A DNA stretch of 6,757 bases from Verrucomicrobiota bacterium (GTDB lineage: Bacteria; Verrucomicrobiota; Verrucomicrobiia; Chthoniobacterales; JAFAMB01), in NCBI GenBank assembly GCA_019242435.1, contig JAFAVN010000519.1, positions 1 through 6,757 on the forward strand, given 5' to 3'. The position numbers and the translations under genes were made by a program. This document shows positions 1 to 6,280 of the stretch, piece by piece. Position 1 is the stretch's first letter. Every line of letters starts with the position of its first letter. Below the pieces are notes generated by a model. The model had not been told where the DNA came from, did not search any database, and worked only from the letters and a program-made list of their open reading frames with translations.

Positions 1-352
1 CGGCTTTCTGTAACTGATCTGCCAAGTGTTCAACTTCCCGGCGAGAACCAAGATTGACGTCGCCCGGAAATGCATAGACTCCGAGCTGGGTCCCCAGCGC
101 TTGTAATTTCTCGACGATGGCGTCTGGCGTTTGGCGTAGCACTTTCCCGGGCACATGTGCTGCCGCGATGATTATCCCGGCATTCCCGCAGATCTTGACA
201 ATCTCTGAGTCGCTGACGGAGTCGCTCGGGATAAGCTCTACGGCCGGATAACCGATCTCCTTCAACCGCTCTATACTTCGAGCAAAATTGGCGGACCCCG
301 AAAGATAATCACGTACGGTATAAAGTTGGGCTGCTACTTGTGAAATTTTCAT
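1..352 (-). CDS. sugar phosphate isomerase/epimerase, xylose-isomerase-like TIM barrel (C-terminus outside window)
   Basis: The N-terminal 117 residues are present, starting at ATG 352-350. The opening MKISQVAAQLYTVRDYL is the typical first strand of the xylose-isomerase-like TIM-barrel family (IolE/YcjR type), with Q-L-Y-T-V-R-D near residues 9-15. It is followed by RLKEIGYPAVEL (second strand and helix) and an AAAHVPG segment matching the family's third strand. Known members isomerise, epimerise or dehydrate sugars or inositol derivatives in the cytoplasm, often with a divalent metal; the metal ligands would lie beyond the window edge. A Shine-Dalgarno AAGGA (363-367) lies 10 nt upstream. 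The gene is 39 nt downstream of the oxidoreductase stop, so it is probably cotranscribed and acts on the same imported sugar. The family is clear; the exact substrate cannot be read. Confidence 0.88.
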   Translation of the reverse strand, partial: MKISQVAAQLYTVRDYLSGSANFARSIERLKEIGYPAVELIPSDSVSDSEIVKICGNAGIIIAAAHVPGKVLRQTPDAIVEKLQALGTQLGVYAFPGDVNLGSRREVEHLADQLQKA

Positions 353-391
353 CGCTTAAGTTTCCTTCGATTTTTCTGGTATCCGACGTTT

Positions 392-1528
392 CTAGGATTG
401 GCGCATTAGTTGCGCCATTTCTTCAAATAATGCCAGGTCCTGCAGAAAATCCGTGGGACCGGACTTGGTTAAACGTTTCTTCGTCACGTTTTCGTGGAAC
501 GCTTCCCATTCAGCCACGAAAGGATCGCCCCAGGCAGGATGCGAGACAACCTGCGTGACTCCGCCTCGATCGTTGCTCTCTGTGATGAACAGGCGAATCG
601 GCAGGTTGCGTACGTAAGGGGTATCGTACTGGACACGAATTATCTTTTCCGCGCCATACACCTCCAGATGGGCATCGAAACGCGGGATACTATCGATCCC
701 GGTTTCGAACTGGCACACGTAAGAGCCGTAATCGAAAGCGGCGCTAAGATAACGTCCATTGGCCCGCTGGGCTGCGAACAAGACCTTTTTCGGCATCCCT
801 AACAACTCCCGCATCGCCGAAAGATCGTGGCTGCTCAATCCGAGCATTAACCGGTACGCTGTTTTCAAAGGTTCCGACGCATCGGACCCAATCGCCTCCT
901 CAATGAGTTCGTCATCCCGCTGCTTAGTCTCTTTTAGGAGTCGTCGCGAGAAATTCTCATCTCGAATTACTCGTGAGGTCCGATTGATAATCAAGGAATT
1001 CGAACCGATAAAGTCGCGGACTCGAGCAAACTTGATCTTTCTCATCCTTCTGACAGCCGCACATGCATCCCCAAAAGCCGGTGCGTACCGACGCATATAA
1101 CCCACCTGCACTAGTACCCCAGCTGCCTTTTGCGCCGCTGCGATCTGCTCGGCCTCTCGTCGATTAACCGACATCGGCTTTTCGACCAGCACGTGTTTCC
1201 TGGCGTTAATAGCGGCCAAAATCGCTTCCGCATGAAATGCGTTCGGATTAGCAATTAATACCACATCTACGTCCGATCGCTTTACTAGCTCTGCGTGGTT
1301 CGTCGTTAACGCGCTGACATTCCATTGTGCGCCGAGGGCTTCCAGGACTCTCTCGCTGATATCGCATAACCCCGTCACCTCATATAAGTGAGCCAATTGG
1401 TTAAGGCTCGGCCAATGCATAATCTGTGTCACCTCACCGCAGCCAACGATTCCTACCCTGATCCTCTGAGTCGAGCCATTGCGTGCCGCATTACGGTCAG
1501 ACTTTTCTAACGCTCGCTTTGACATCAT
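392..1528 (-). CDS. Gfo/Idh/MocA family NAD(P)-dependent oxidoreductase
   Basis: This 378-residue protein has the normal family length. Residues 22-32 (RIRVGIVGCGE) form the first Rossmann strand with the glycine-rich dinucleotide-binding loop (G26, G29, G31). E116-K117-P118 is the conserved EKP, whose lysine takes part in catalysis in the family. SSHDLSAMRELLG around H234-D235 fits the conserved HD position of the C-terminal catalytic half. Such enzymes reversibly oxidise a sugar or cyclitol hydroxyl with NAD(P) in the cytoplasm. Residues about 186-225 are strongly charged and look like a longer helical connection than in minimal members. Two ATGs are adjacent (1528 and 1525); the GAGAAG site lies 2 nt before the first and 5 nt before the second, so the second is slightly better placed. 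The gene begins 15 nt after the MalG-like permease stop, which implies one operon. Substrate unknown. Confidence 0.93.
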   Translation of the reverse strand: MMSKRALEKSDRNAARNGSTQRIRVGIVGCGEVTQIMHWPSLNQLAHLYEVTGLCDISERVLEALGAQWNVSALTTNHAELVKRSDVDVVLIANPNAFHAEAILAAINARKHVLVEKPMSVNRREAEQIAAAQKAAGVLVQVGYMRRYAPAFGDACAAVRRMRKIKFARVRDFIGSNSLIINRTSRVIRDENFSRRLLKETKQRDDELIEEAIGSDASEPLKTAYRLMLGLSSHDLSAMRELLGMPKKVLFAAQRANGRYLSAAFDYGSYVCQFETGIDSIPRFDAHLEVYGAEKIIRVQYDTPYVRNLPIRLFITESNDRGGVTQVVSHPAWGDPFVAEWEAFHENVTKKRLTKSGPTDFLQDLALFEEMAQLMRQS

Positions 1529-1543
1529 TACTTCTCTGCTGCT

Positions 1544-2365
1544 TCAACCTTTTACGGCTCCGGCCATAGCCCCGGACATCAGGAATCTTTGAATAAACAG
1601 GAACAGGATTAGCGTTGGTACCATTGCCAGAGTGGCAGATGCCATAAGACTACCCCAATCCGTTGAGTATTGTTGCATAAAGGATTGGATTCCAACCGGG
1701 ATAGTCATACGACTTTCATCCCGGAGAAAGACACTAGAGATGAAGAATTCATTATATGAAAACAGAAATGAGAAGATTCCTACGGCCGCAATTCCAGGCG
1801 CCGCCAGAGGCAGAATGATTTGCGCAAAACTCCGCAGAGGAGAGCAACCATCTACCTTGGCGGCTTCATCCAAATCTCTCGGGATGCTGTCGAAATAAGA
1901 CCGCAGCATCCAGGTGGAAAACGGCAACTGCGTAGTCGTATATACTAAAATGACTGGGATAAAGTTATTCACCATATCGAGCTGCCTGAAGAAAATAAAC
2001 AGTGGAATGATCGCCAGGATCAGCGGAAACATTTGCACGATTAATAGCGCCTGGTTATAGCAGCGCAGACCGCGTACCCGAAAGCGTGACATGGCAAAAC
2101 CAGCCAGCGCGGCCAACGCAATTCCTAGGCAAGTACTTCCTAGGGCCACTATTCCACTGTTCAACAGGAACGTCCAAAAACGCGTCCGCGTGTTGATGTA
2201 AAAATAATTGGCTAATGTGGGCTGGCTGGGAAGAATGTTTTGAGACGATAAGATGTCCTCCGTCGTACGAAATGAATTTACGGCGACGGTGATTATGGGG
2301 AAATCGGCAATAAACACAATCATCAAGCCGATTAGCAACAATAACCATTTGCGTCTGCGACTCAT
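1544..2365 (-). CDS. carbohydrate ABC transporter permease, MalG-like (CUT1)
   Basis: This 273-residue inner-membrane protein is one of the two channel subunits of a CUT1-type sugar importer. A basic MSRRRK start is followed by membrane segment one (residues about 7-28), a periplasmic loop and about five further hydrophobic segments. The cytoplasmic EAA loop, which docks onto the ATPase, is visible as DLDEAAKVDGCSPLRSFAQI at 164-183 followed by ILPL (E167, A168, A169, G173, P187). The C-terminus GAMAGAVKG is typical of MalG-type subunits. GGAG sits 11 nt upstream of the ATG, next to the end of the MalF-like gene; the intergenic gap is 19 nt. It should pair with the MalF-like subunit and receive ligand from the binding protein of the same operon. 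Confidence 0.95.
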   Translation of the reverse strand: MSRRRKWLLLLIGLMIVFIADFPIITVAVNSFRTTEDILSSQNILPSQPTLANYFYINTRTRFWTFLLNSGIVALGSTCLGIALAALAGFAMSRFRVRGLRCYNQALLIVQMFPLILAIIPLFIFFRQLDMVNNFIPVILVYTTTQLPFSTWMLRSYFDSIPRDLDEAAKVDGCSPLRSFAQIILPLAAPGIAAVGIFSFLFSYNEFFISSVFLRDESRMTIPVGIQSFMQQYSTDWGSLMASATLAMVPTLILFLFIQRFLMSGAMAGAVKG

Positions 2366-2384
2366 TGCAGAAATGACTCCGATT

Positions 2385-3341
2385 TTATGCGACCGATCGC
2401 TGCTGGCGTAACATTAATGTTGCCAGTATCATCAGGAAGACCAGCGTTAGAAGAGCAACGGCCGATCCCCGGCCGACATCGTTCCTGCCGAAGGTATAAC
2501 GATAAGAAAGCAGAATCAGATTCTCCGTGGCATTCGACGGCCCCCCCTGGGTTAATAAGTAAGGTGTCTCGAAATCGTTAATGCTCCAGATTACCATCAA
2601 TATCGCCTGTACAATCGAAATGTTCTTAAGGTGGGGCAAAGTGATATGCCAGAATAGCTGCCGGGAATTAGCGCCATCCAATTTGCCTGCTTCGTATAGA
2701 GTGCGATCGATCACCTGGAGGGCTGCCAGCAAGGTTAACATCATGAACGGGAAACTACGCCAGATCTTGATGACGATGACGGCCACCATTGCCCAACCGC
2801 TTTGGCTCAGAAAGTAAATCGGGCCGAGACCGAGTGTTTGCAGGATGATATTAGCGAGTCCACCCCGATCTGCTATGAGCCATTTCCAGCTCACGATGGA
2901 AACAATAGCAGGCACTATCCAGGGTATCAGAAGTGCAACCCGGCAGAAACCACGGCCGGGAAAATCCAAATTCAGAAGTAGCGCCAGGCCGAGGCCGATC
3001 AAATAACTAAAGAGAACATTAGACAGAGCAAAAACGGAGCTGAAATACAGGGAGTGGTAAAAATCTGTCGAATTAAACAGGTGTATATAGTTGTCCAATC
3101 CGACAAATGCTCCCCGGTTCAACAGGGTGCCTTTATGCAAGCTATATAAGACTCCGGTGATGAACGGGTAGAACTCGATAACGAAAATGAGGAAAACGGA
3201 TGGCAGCAAAAGGAGGTAGGGCAGGTTCTGGGCAGACAGACCGGGCGCTTGGCGAAAAGATCGGACCTGCCCCTGGTAAGGCGAGGCTCCGGAGTAACTG
3301 AGCGATTTATCCAGGTCACTCGGTTTTTGGTAGCTCTTCAT
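2385..3341 (-). CDS. carbohydrate ABC transporter permease, MalF-like (CUT1)
   Basis: This 318-residue inner-membrane permease has its first membrane segment at about 40-66 (LPYLLLLPSVFLIFVIEFYPF) and five more hydrophobic segments. The EAA-type loop is LYEAGKLDGANSRQLFWHIT plus LP at 215-236 (E217, A218, G223, P236). LLTQGGPSNATENLILLSY near 262-280 is the usual MalF-family signature before the last segments. The N-terminus carries about 38 hydrophilic residues before the first membrane segment, longer than in simple members. Residues about 14-22 (LSYSGASPY) are encoded by one arm of an inverted repeat, so the extension may be partly repeat-derived. No clear Shine-Dalgarno precedes the ATG. 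No other in-frame ATG lies between it and the first membrane segment, so this start is kept. Confidence 0.95.
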   Translation of the reverse strand: MKSYQKPSDLDKSLSYSGASPYQGQVRSFRQAPGLSAQNLPYLLLLPSVFLIFVIEFYPFITGVLYSLHKGTLLNRGAFVGLDNYIHLFNSTDFYHSLYFSSVFALSNVLFSYLIGLGLALLLNLDFPGRGFCRVALLIPWIVPAIVSIVSWKWLIADRGGLANIILQTLGLGPIYFLSQSGWAMVAVIVIKIWRSFPFMMLTLLAALQVIDRTLYEAGKLDGANSRQLFWHITLPHLKNISIVQAILMVIWSINDFETPYLLTQGGPSNATENLILLSYRYTFGRNDVGRGSAVALLTLVFLMILATLMLRQQRSVA

Positions 3342-3415
3342 CTGCTATACACAGTGTTTTTGCCGAGCCGCTTCCCCATAAATCATAAAAAGTAAGTCCG
3401 GAGCCTCGCCCTACC
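3275..3415. repeat. 25-bp imperfect inverted repeat flanking the permease gene start
   Basis: The arms are 3275-3299 and 3391-3415. The 14-bp core GGCGAGGCTCCGGA at 3280-3293 is repeated exactly in inverted form at 3397-3410. In the minus-strand transcript 22 of 25 positions pair by Watson-Crick rules, one is a G:U wobble (3411 with 3279) and two are mismatched (3396/3294 and 3394/3296). The 91-nt loop holds the permease start codon. The upstream arm sits 28 nt after the binding-protein stop; the downstream arm lies inside the permease coding region. It could be a long-range mRNA stem or a pair of REP-like elements. Confidence 0.7.
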
Positions 3416-3442
3416 GTGGCTGAGGAAACATCCGTCCAAACC

Positions 3443-4735
3443 TTACTCTTCCATAATGGAATTCACTCGATCGGAGGCTTCTTTGACAGAGGCGCTGACG
3501 TCTTTTCCTTGTAGAATATTTTGCATTAACGTCTGCATAACTCCCTCTCCTTCGATCTCGTTCAGCTTGGGAAAGATCTCAGTCGCATGGGTAGCGGTAG
3601 TTTTTCCCAGGGGTACATAGTTTTTGAGAATGAATTCGGTTTCCGCGTTCGACTGAAAATATGGGTCCACCGCAAACGATTTGCGCACCGGCAACTGAGT
3701 GACGTGTCCCTTTATCCAAAGGTCCTTCTCATGCTCCGACCACCATTGCAGGAAGGCTCTCGCCTCGGCCGGATGCCTGCCTTGTTTGTACAGCATGATG
3801 TTGTTGACCCAGAAAATCGTGCCTTTATCTCCGTGCGGTCCCACAAGCGGGGACAATATGCCTATTTTATCGCTGATTTTGGAGAGCCGGGTACCCAAGC
3901 CAGGAGCATGTAAGGTGATGGCTGCTTTCCCCTGAGTAAAAGCGCTGACCTCGTCTTCATCATGGTAGCCGGCGCTGGCAGGATACACTAACTGGTGATG
4001 CACAAGGTCAGCCAAGAACTGTAATGCTTCCAGATTCCGCGCTGACCCAATATCAGGCTTTCGATCCGCCGTAAATAAGCCGCCCCCATTATTCAGAATG
4101 AGTGTGTAGATGTAATGCGAACCCAACGTATCTCCGCATGCGACAACTCCATATTGATCGTTGTTCGGTTTAGTCAACGCCTGGGCGGCTGCCTTGAACT
4201 CATCCCACGTTGAGGGTGGTTTCACATTGGCCGCCTCGAAGAGGTCTTTCCGATAATACCAAACCCGAATATCGATTGCCCACGGTAAGGCGACGAAATG
4301 ATTATCATATTTCAGAATATCGATCGTCCCTGGCAGGAAATCGTCCAGCTTACCGCTGCTTTTCCAATCGTTAATGAGGTCATCGATCGGCAGAATGGCT
4401 CCCTGGTCATAAAGTTGAACGGCTTGATAACCTGCTCCCGTGCTGATATCGGGCGCCGTTCCGGATCCGATCGCGGTGACAAAGGTCTGATACCAGTTGG
4501 TCCAGGGTACGGACCGATAAGTGACCGTAATGTCGGGATGTTCCTGGTTGAACTGCTCTACGAGAGCTTTACCCGCGTCGATATATTCGGGCGGGCCCCA
4601 GATCATATCCCAGAACTGCAGGTCGACATGATCTTTGGCCAACGTGGCGCCGGGTAGAAACCACATCGCCAGCGAGGCCACGATAACCAAGATAATTGTT
4701 CTAATCCGAGCGGGAGAAAGTAACGCAGTTTTCAT
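3443..4735 (-). CDS. extracellular sugar-binding protein of ABC importer (SBP_bac_1, CUT1 type)
   Basis: The 430-residue product is a periplasmic solute-binding protein that captures the sugar and delivers it to the two permeases encoded downstream. From ATG 4735 there is a classic signal peptide: a basic n-region (MKTALLSPARIR), a hydrophobic core (TIILVIVASLAMWFL) and a likely cleavage after A33 (GATLA|KD). Mature motifs fit the family: VDLQFWDMIWG near the start, LVEQFNQEHPDITVTYRSVPW, GTAPDI, ALPWAIDIRVWYYRKDLF, PSTWDEFKAAA and FTQGKAAITLHAPG. The tryptophans and tyrosines in these segments are plausible sugar contacts. An upstream in-frame ATG (4810) would add 25 residues that destroy the signal peptide context and overlap promoter- and operator-like sequence, so 4735 is preferred. 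Neither start has a good Shine-Dalgarno. It is the first gene of the operon. Ligand unknown. Confidence 0.93.
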   Translation of the reverse strand: MKTALLSPARIRTIILVIVASLAMWFLPGATLAKDHVDLQFWDMIWGPPEYIDAGKALVEQFNQEHPDITVTYRSVPWTNWYQTFVTAIGSGTAPDISTGAGYQAVQLYDQGAILPIDDLINDWKSSGKLDDFLPGTIDILKYDNHFVALPWAIDIRVWYYRKDLFEAANVKPPSTWDEFKAAAQALTKPNNDQYGVVACGDTLGSHYIYTLILNNGGGLFTADRKPDIGSARNLEALQFLADLVHHQLVYPASAGYHDEDEVSAFTQGKAAITLHAPGLGTRLSKISDKIGILSPLVGPHGDKGTIFWVNNIMLYKQGRHPAEARAFLQWWSEHEKDLWIKGHVTQLPVRKSFAVDPYFQSNAETEFILKNYVPLGKTTATHATEIFPKLNEIEGEGVMQTLMQNILQGKDVSASVKEASDRVNSIMEE

Positions 4736-4769
4736 CGAGTGGCAGGGGTAATAGAAGGAACGAAGCAAA

Positions 4770-4810
4770 GTGATCCGATCACAGGCAGGATGGATCACGT
4801 GATCGATCAT
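4770..4810. promoter_or_regulatory. operator-like cluster of GTGATC/GATCAC palindromes
   Basis: Three overlapping or neighbouring palindromes share the half-site GTGATC. GTGATC-C-GATCAC occupies 4770-4782, GATCACGTGATC occupies 4793-4804 and GTGATCGATCAT occupies 4799-4810. The last overlaps the putative -10 box and the first lies in the untranslated leader of the binding-protein gene. Two-copy palindromes at a sugar-transport promoter are the usual form of a repressor operator (for example for LacI- or GntR-type regulators), but no regulator gene is in the window, so the binding protein is unknown. Confidence 0.5.
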
Positions 4811-4836
4811 GTAGAACGGCCGATTTCAATTGTCAA
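4808..4836 (-). promoter_or_regulatory. putative sigma70-type promoter of the sugar transport operon
   Basis: Reading the minus strand, a perfect TTGACA -35 box (4836-4831) is followed after 17 nt by TACATG (4813-4808), a weak three-of-six match to the -10 box. An alternative CATGAT at 19 nt spacing matches four of six. Transcription would start near 4801 and leave a leader of about 65 nt before ATG 4735. The weak -10 lies on top of a palindromic repeat, as expected for a regulated promoter. The call is by inspection only. Confidence 0.45.
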
Positions 4837-5365
4837 ACAGAACCGGTGACCGTCGGATAAATCGAATCCTGTTCGTGCTCGTAATGAGGGTACTAGAGAG
4901 ATTCGCGTAATTTTATACGCTAAGGAAGCGTCTTTCTGTATCTCGGCGCTCGCGGTATCACATAGGGTAATGTCTTTCCGGGGCCAGCTCAAAGCGGCCG
5001 CCACCCTGACCAGGGAAGATTTCGTGCAGCTTGGCAAGTGCCGGCGCCCCTCATAATCGGCTTGCTTTGCCTAGCAGGTCGCCTTCGTGCGGGTCTTTGA
5101 CCGTTTCCCGAAGCAGCAGCCCTTTGAAGCTCATCGAGGAACTGCTTTCCGTCAGCGCGGCGTAGTTGGGGCTTGATGCAGAGCTGATCGAACTCTACCG
5201 CAAACGGCACCACGATCTGAGCATCAACAGACCATCAGGCGAAACGGAATCCGCCCGCTTTTGTTAGCTACTAAAAAGAAGAATGGATTTCCGTTGAGAC
5301 AAGGCGTTCGAATAGCGTTTTAAAGGTGCCCGAAAGGATCCGCTCCGAAGCGTCTAGTCGCTCGG
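4837..5365. other. gene-poor region upstream of the operon
   Basis: Apart from the possible decayed segment at 4958-5237, I see no gene, RNA gene, insertion-sequence end or clear terminator here. Several open frames exist on the minus strand (4807-5037, 4989-5213, 5271-5507), but each overlaps the others in different frames and none has a recognisable motif or a convincing ribosome-binding site. Confidence 0.5.
4958..5237 (-). pseudogene. possible decayed coding segment, unrecognised
   Basis: No intact gene is visible, but the minus strand has coding-like codon choice in two successive frames. From 5231 the first frame reads SVDAQIVVPFAVEFDQLC and on through KPQLRRADGKQFLDEL. Near 5134-5130 another frame takes over with MSFKGLLLRETVKDPHEG and continues to a TGA at 5053-5051. 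That same frame then continues with GAPALAKLHEIFPGQGGG and RFELAPERHYPM to a TGA at 4960-4958. This pattern suits an old gene broken by one frameshift and one in-frame stop, with another in-frame stop at 5237-5235 at its left end. I do not recognise the family. Chance open reading remains possible for such short pieces. Confidence 0.3.
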
Positions 5366-5572
5366 CTAGTAGAACCATTGATACCCTGGACCGGAATCGA
5401 TCGTCTGGTGGTTCGGTGTGTCCGGGCCCGGCGCGATATAGTTCGCGGCCGACCTGGGAGTAGCCGTCATAGAGCATCCCGAGAGCGCTAGGAAGGCCGC
5501 TCCCCAAGCGATGCCTAACAGTCGCGACAATTCACTATGATTAACTAAACGAGCTCGGCATTGCAGCAGCAT
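5366..5572 (-). CDS. small putative lipoprotein, unknown function
   Basis: The 68-residue product has a hydrophobic segment (LLGIAWGAAFLAL, about 18-30) ending in a good lipobox L30-S31-G32-C33. Signal peptidase II cleavage would give a lipid-anchored mature peptide of only 36 residues (from CSMTATPRSAANYIAPGP onward), ending in the aromatic tail GPGYQWFY. It is probably attached to the inner or outer membrane. An ATG 30 nt further upstream (5602) lacks any Shine-Dalgarno, whereas 5572 has GGAAAGAAAG with a 6-nt gap, so 5572 was chosen. The signal n-region is rather long. It is not linked to an operon: 122 nt separate it from the next gene upstream. I do not recognise the family and infer no function beyond membrane anchoring. 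Confidence 0.6.
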   Translation of the reverse strand: MLLQCRARLVNHSELSRLLGIAWGAAFLALSGCSMTATPRSAANYIAPGPDTPNHQTIDSGPGYQWFY

Positions 5573-5694
5573 AGATAACTTTCTTTCCGATAGATACCTC
5601 ATAGGATAAGCGCTTTATTCCACCCAGCTTTCTTGACAATAGAAACACGCAGTTCCTCGTTGGGAGTCAGAGAAACGGAGAGCCTCGCCGAAAA

Positions 5695-6006
5695 TTAGTC
5701 CTCCCAGGGAACGATCGTGTAGTTCCACCCGCTGCCGCGTTCGACGAAGCGGTTGAAATCTTCGGGATCGACATCGCTGCTGAGTTCCCGGTCGCCTTCT
5801 GATCGAAACTTCCGGAGCATTTCCCAGGAGCCCGGAATTGCGACCATCGGGAAAGCGCTTTCGGTTAGGCAAGCGGCGATTCCGCATCCGATGGCCGTGT
5901 TACCTTTAAGGATACCGCGGACTGTAGGCGTCTGGACTGGGACAGGAGCAGCCGGTCGCGCCAGACGGCGTGTAACAATAAAGGCGAATGCATCAAATAT
6001 CTTCAT
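5695..6006 (-). CDS. hypothetical protein, 103 residues
   Basis: I do not recognise this protein. From ATG 6006 it begins MKIFDAFAFIVTRRLARP, followed by a proline/valine-rich stretch (APVPVQTPTV, 20-29). A small hydrophobic, cysteine-containing segment comes next (GCGIAACL, 40-47), then an acidic, polar part (SEGDRELSSDVDPEDFNRF) and the aromatic tail GSGWNYTIVPWED. It has no clear signal peptide and no full membrane span. The open frame continues upstream to 6141, but only the 6006 start has a ribosome-binding site (AAGAAAG, 6 nt gap), nearly the same as that of the lipoprotein gene downstream. The composition in the C-terminal half looks protein-like. It is divergent from tatA across a 270-nt gap. 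Function unknown. Confidence 0.5.
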   Translation of the reverse strand: MKIFDAFAFIVTRRLARPAAPVPVQTPTVRGILKGNTAIGCGIAACLTESAFPMVAIPGSWEMLRKFRSEGDRELSSDVDPEDFNRFVERGSGWNYTIVPWED

Positions 6007-6250
6007 AAATGACTTTCTTTTATGATACATACCTGACACATCAGAGTTTAATTCCATCTTCCTGGGATGGTAATGCTGGAACGCGCGGAGGGAGGAAGGG
6101 ATTTCAGAGTTTGCTCGATCTGCATTGAGGCTCGCGGCCATTCTATAAATCCGAATCGACTAACTACTCTCTTCAATACGACTTTGGGCTGAGCGACGAT
6201 TTTCTGTCTGAAGAAGTCTGGGGGCTTCCCATTGGGGCCGAGGAATAATC
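6007..6250. other. divergent intergenic region
   Basis: This spacer separates the minus-strand 103-residue gene from the plus-strand tatA leader and should hold both promoters. A TATAAA at 6144-6149 (plus strand) has no well-spaced -35 partner (TTGAGG lies only 13 nt upstream). TATCAT on the minus strand (6027-6022) is a good -10-like hexamer, but it sits so close to ATG 6006 that the leader would be only about 10 nt. Neither is called as a promoter. Confidence 0.35.
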
Positions 6251-6280
6251 ATGTGGTTTGGTGAGTCAATACATTTGTGA
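6251..6280 (+). other. nine-codon leader ORF overlapping the tatA start
   Basis: ATG 6251 has the best Shine-Dalgarno in this part of the window, GAGGA (6240-6244) with a 6-nt gap. It opens a short ORF encoding MWFGESIHL. Its TGA stop (6278-6280) overlaps the GTG start of tatA (6277-6279) by two bases, a typical arrangement for translational coupling. The other reading is that tatA once began at this ATG and a one-base indel now separates them. Both are inferences. Confidence 0.4.

Noticed and set aside
1001..1015. ATTCGAACC stretch resembling a tRNA T-loop
   Set aside because: It lies inside the oxidoreductase gene and no cloverleaf or acceptor stem can be built around it.
494..1100. Plus-strand open frames opposite the oxidoreductase
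   Set aside because: They are antisense shadows of a well-supported gene with clear family motifs and contain no motifs of their own.
4736..4810. Upstream ATG at 4810 as start of the binding protein
   Set aside because: It adds 25 residues without signal-peptide character, lacks a Shine-Dalgarno, and overlaps the putative -10 box and palindromes.
4859..4870. CGAATCC resembling the 3' side of a tRNA T-arm
   Set aside because: The complementary stem and the rest of a tRNA are missing.
5271..5507. 78-residue minus-strand ORF beginning MGSGLPSALG
   Set aside because: It overlaps the lipoprotein gene in another frame and shows no motif or ribosome-binding site; the lipobox frame is more convincing.
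5633..5638. TTGACA on the plus strand
   Set aside because: No -10-like hexamer follows at suitable spacing, and no plus-strand gene lies downstream before tatA.
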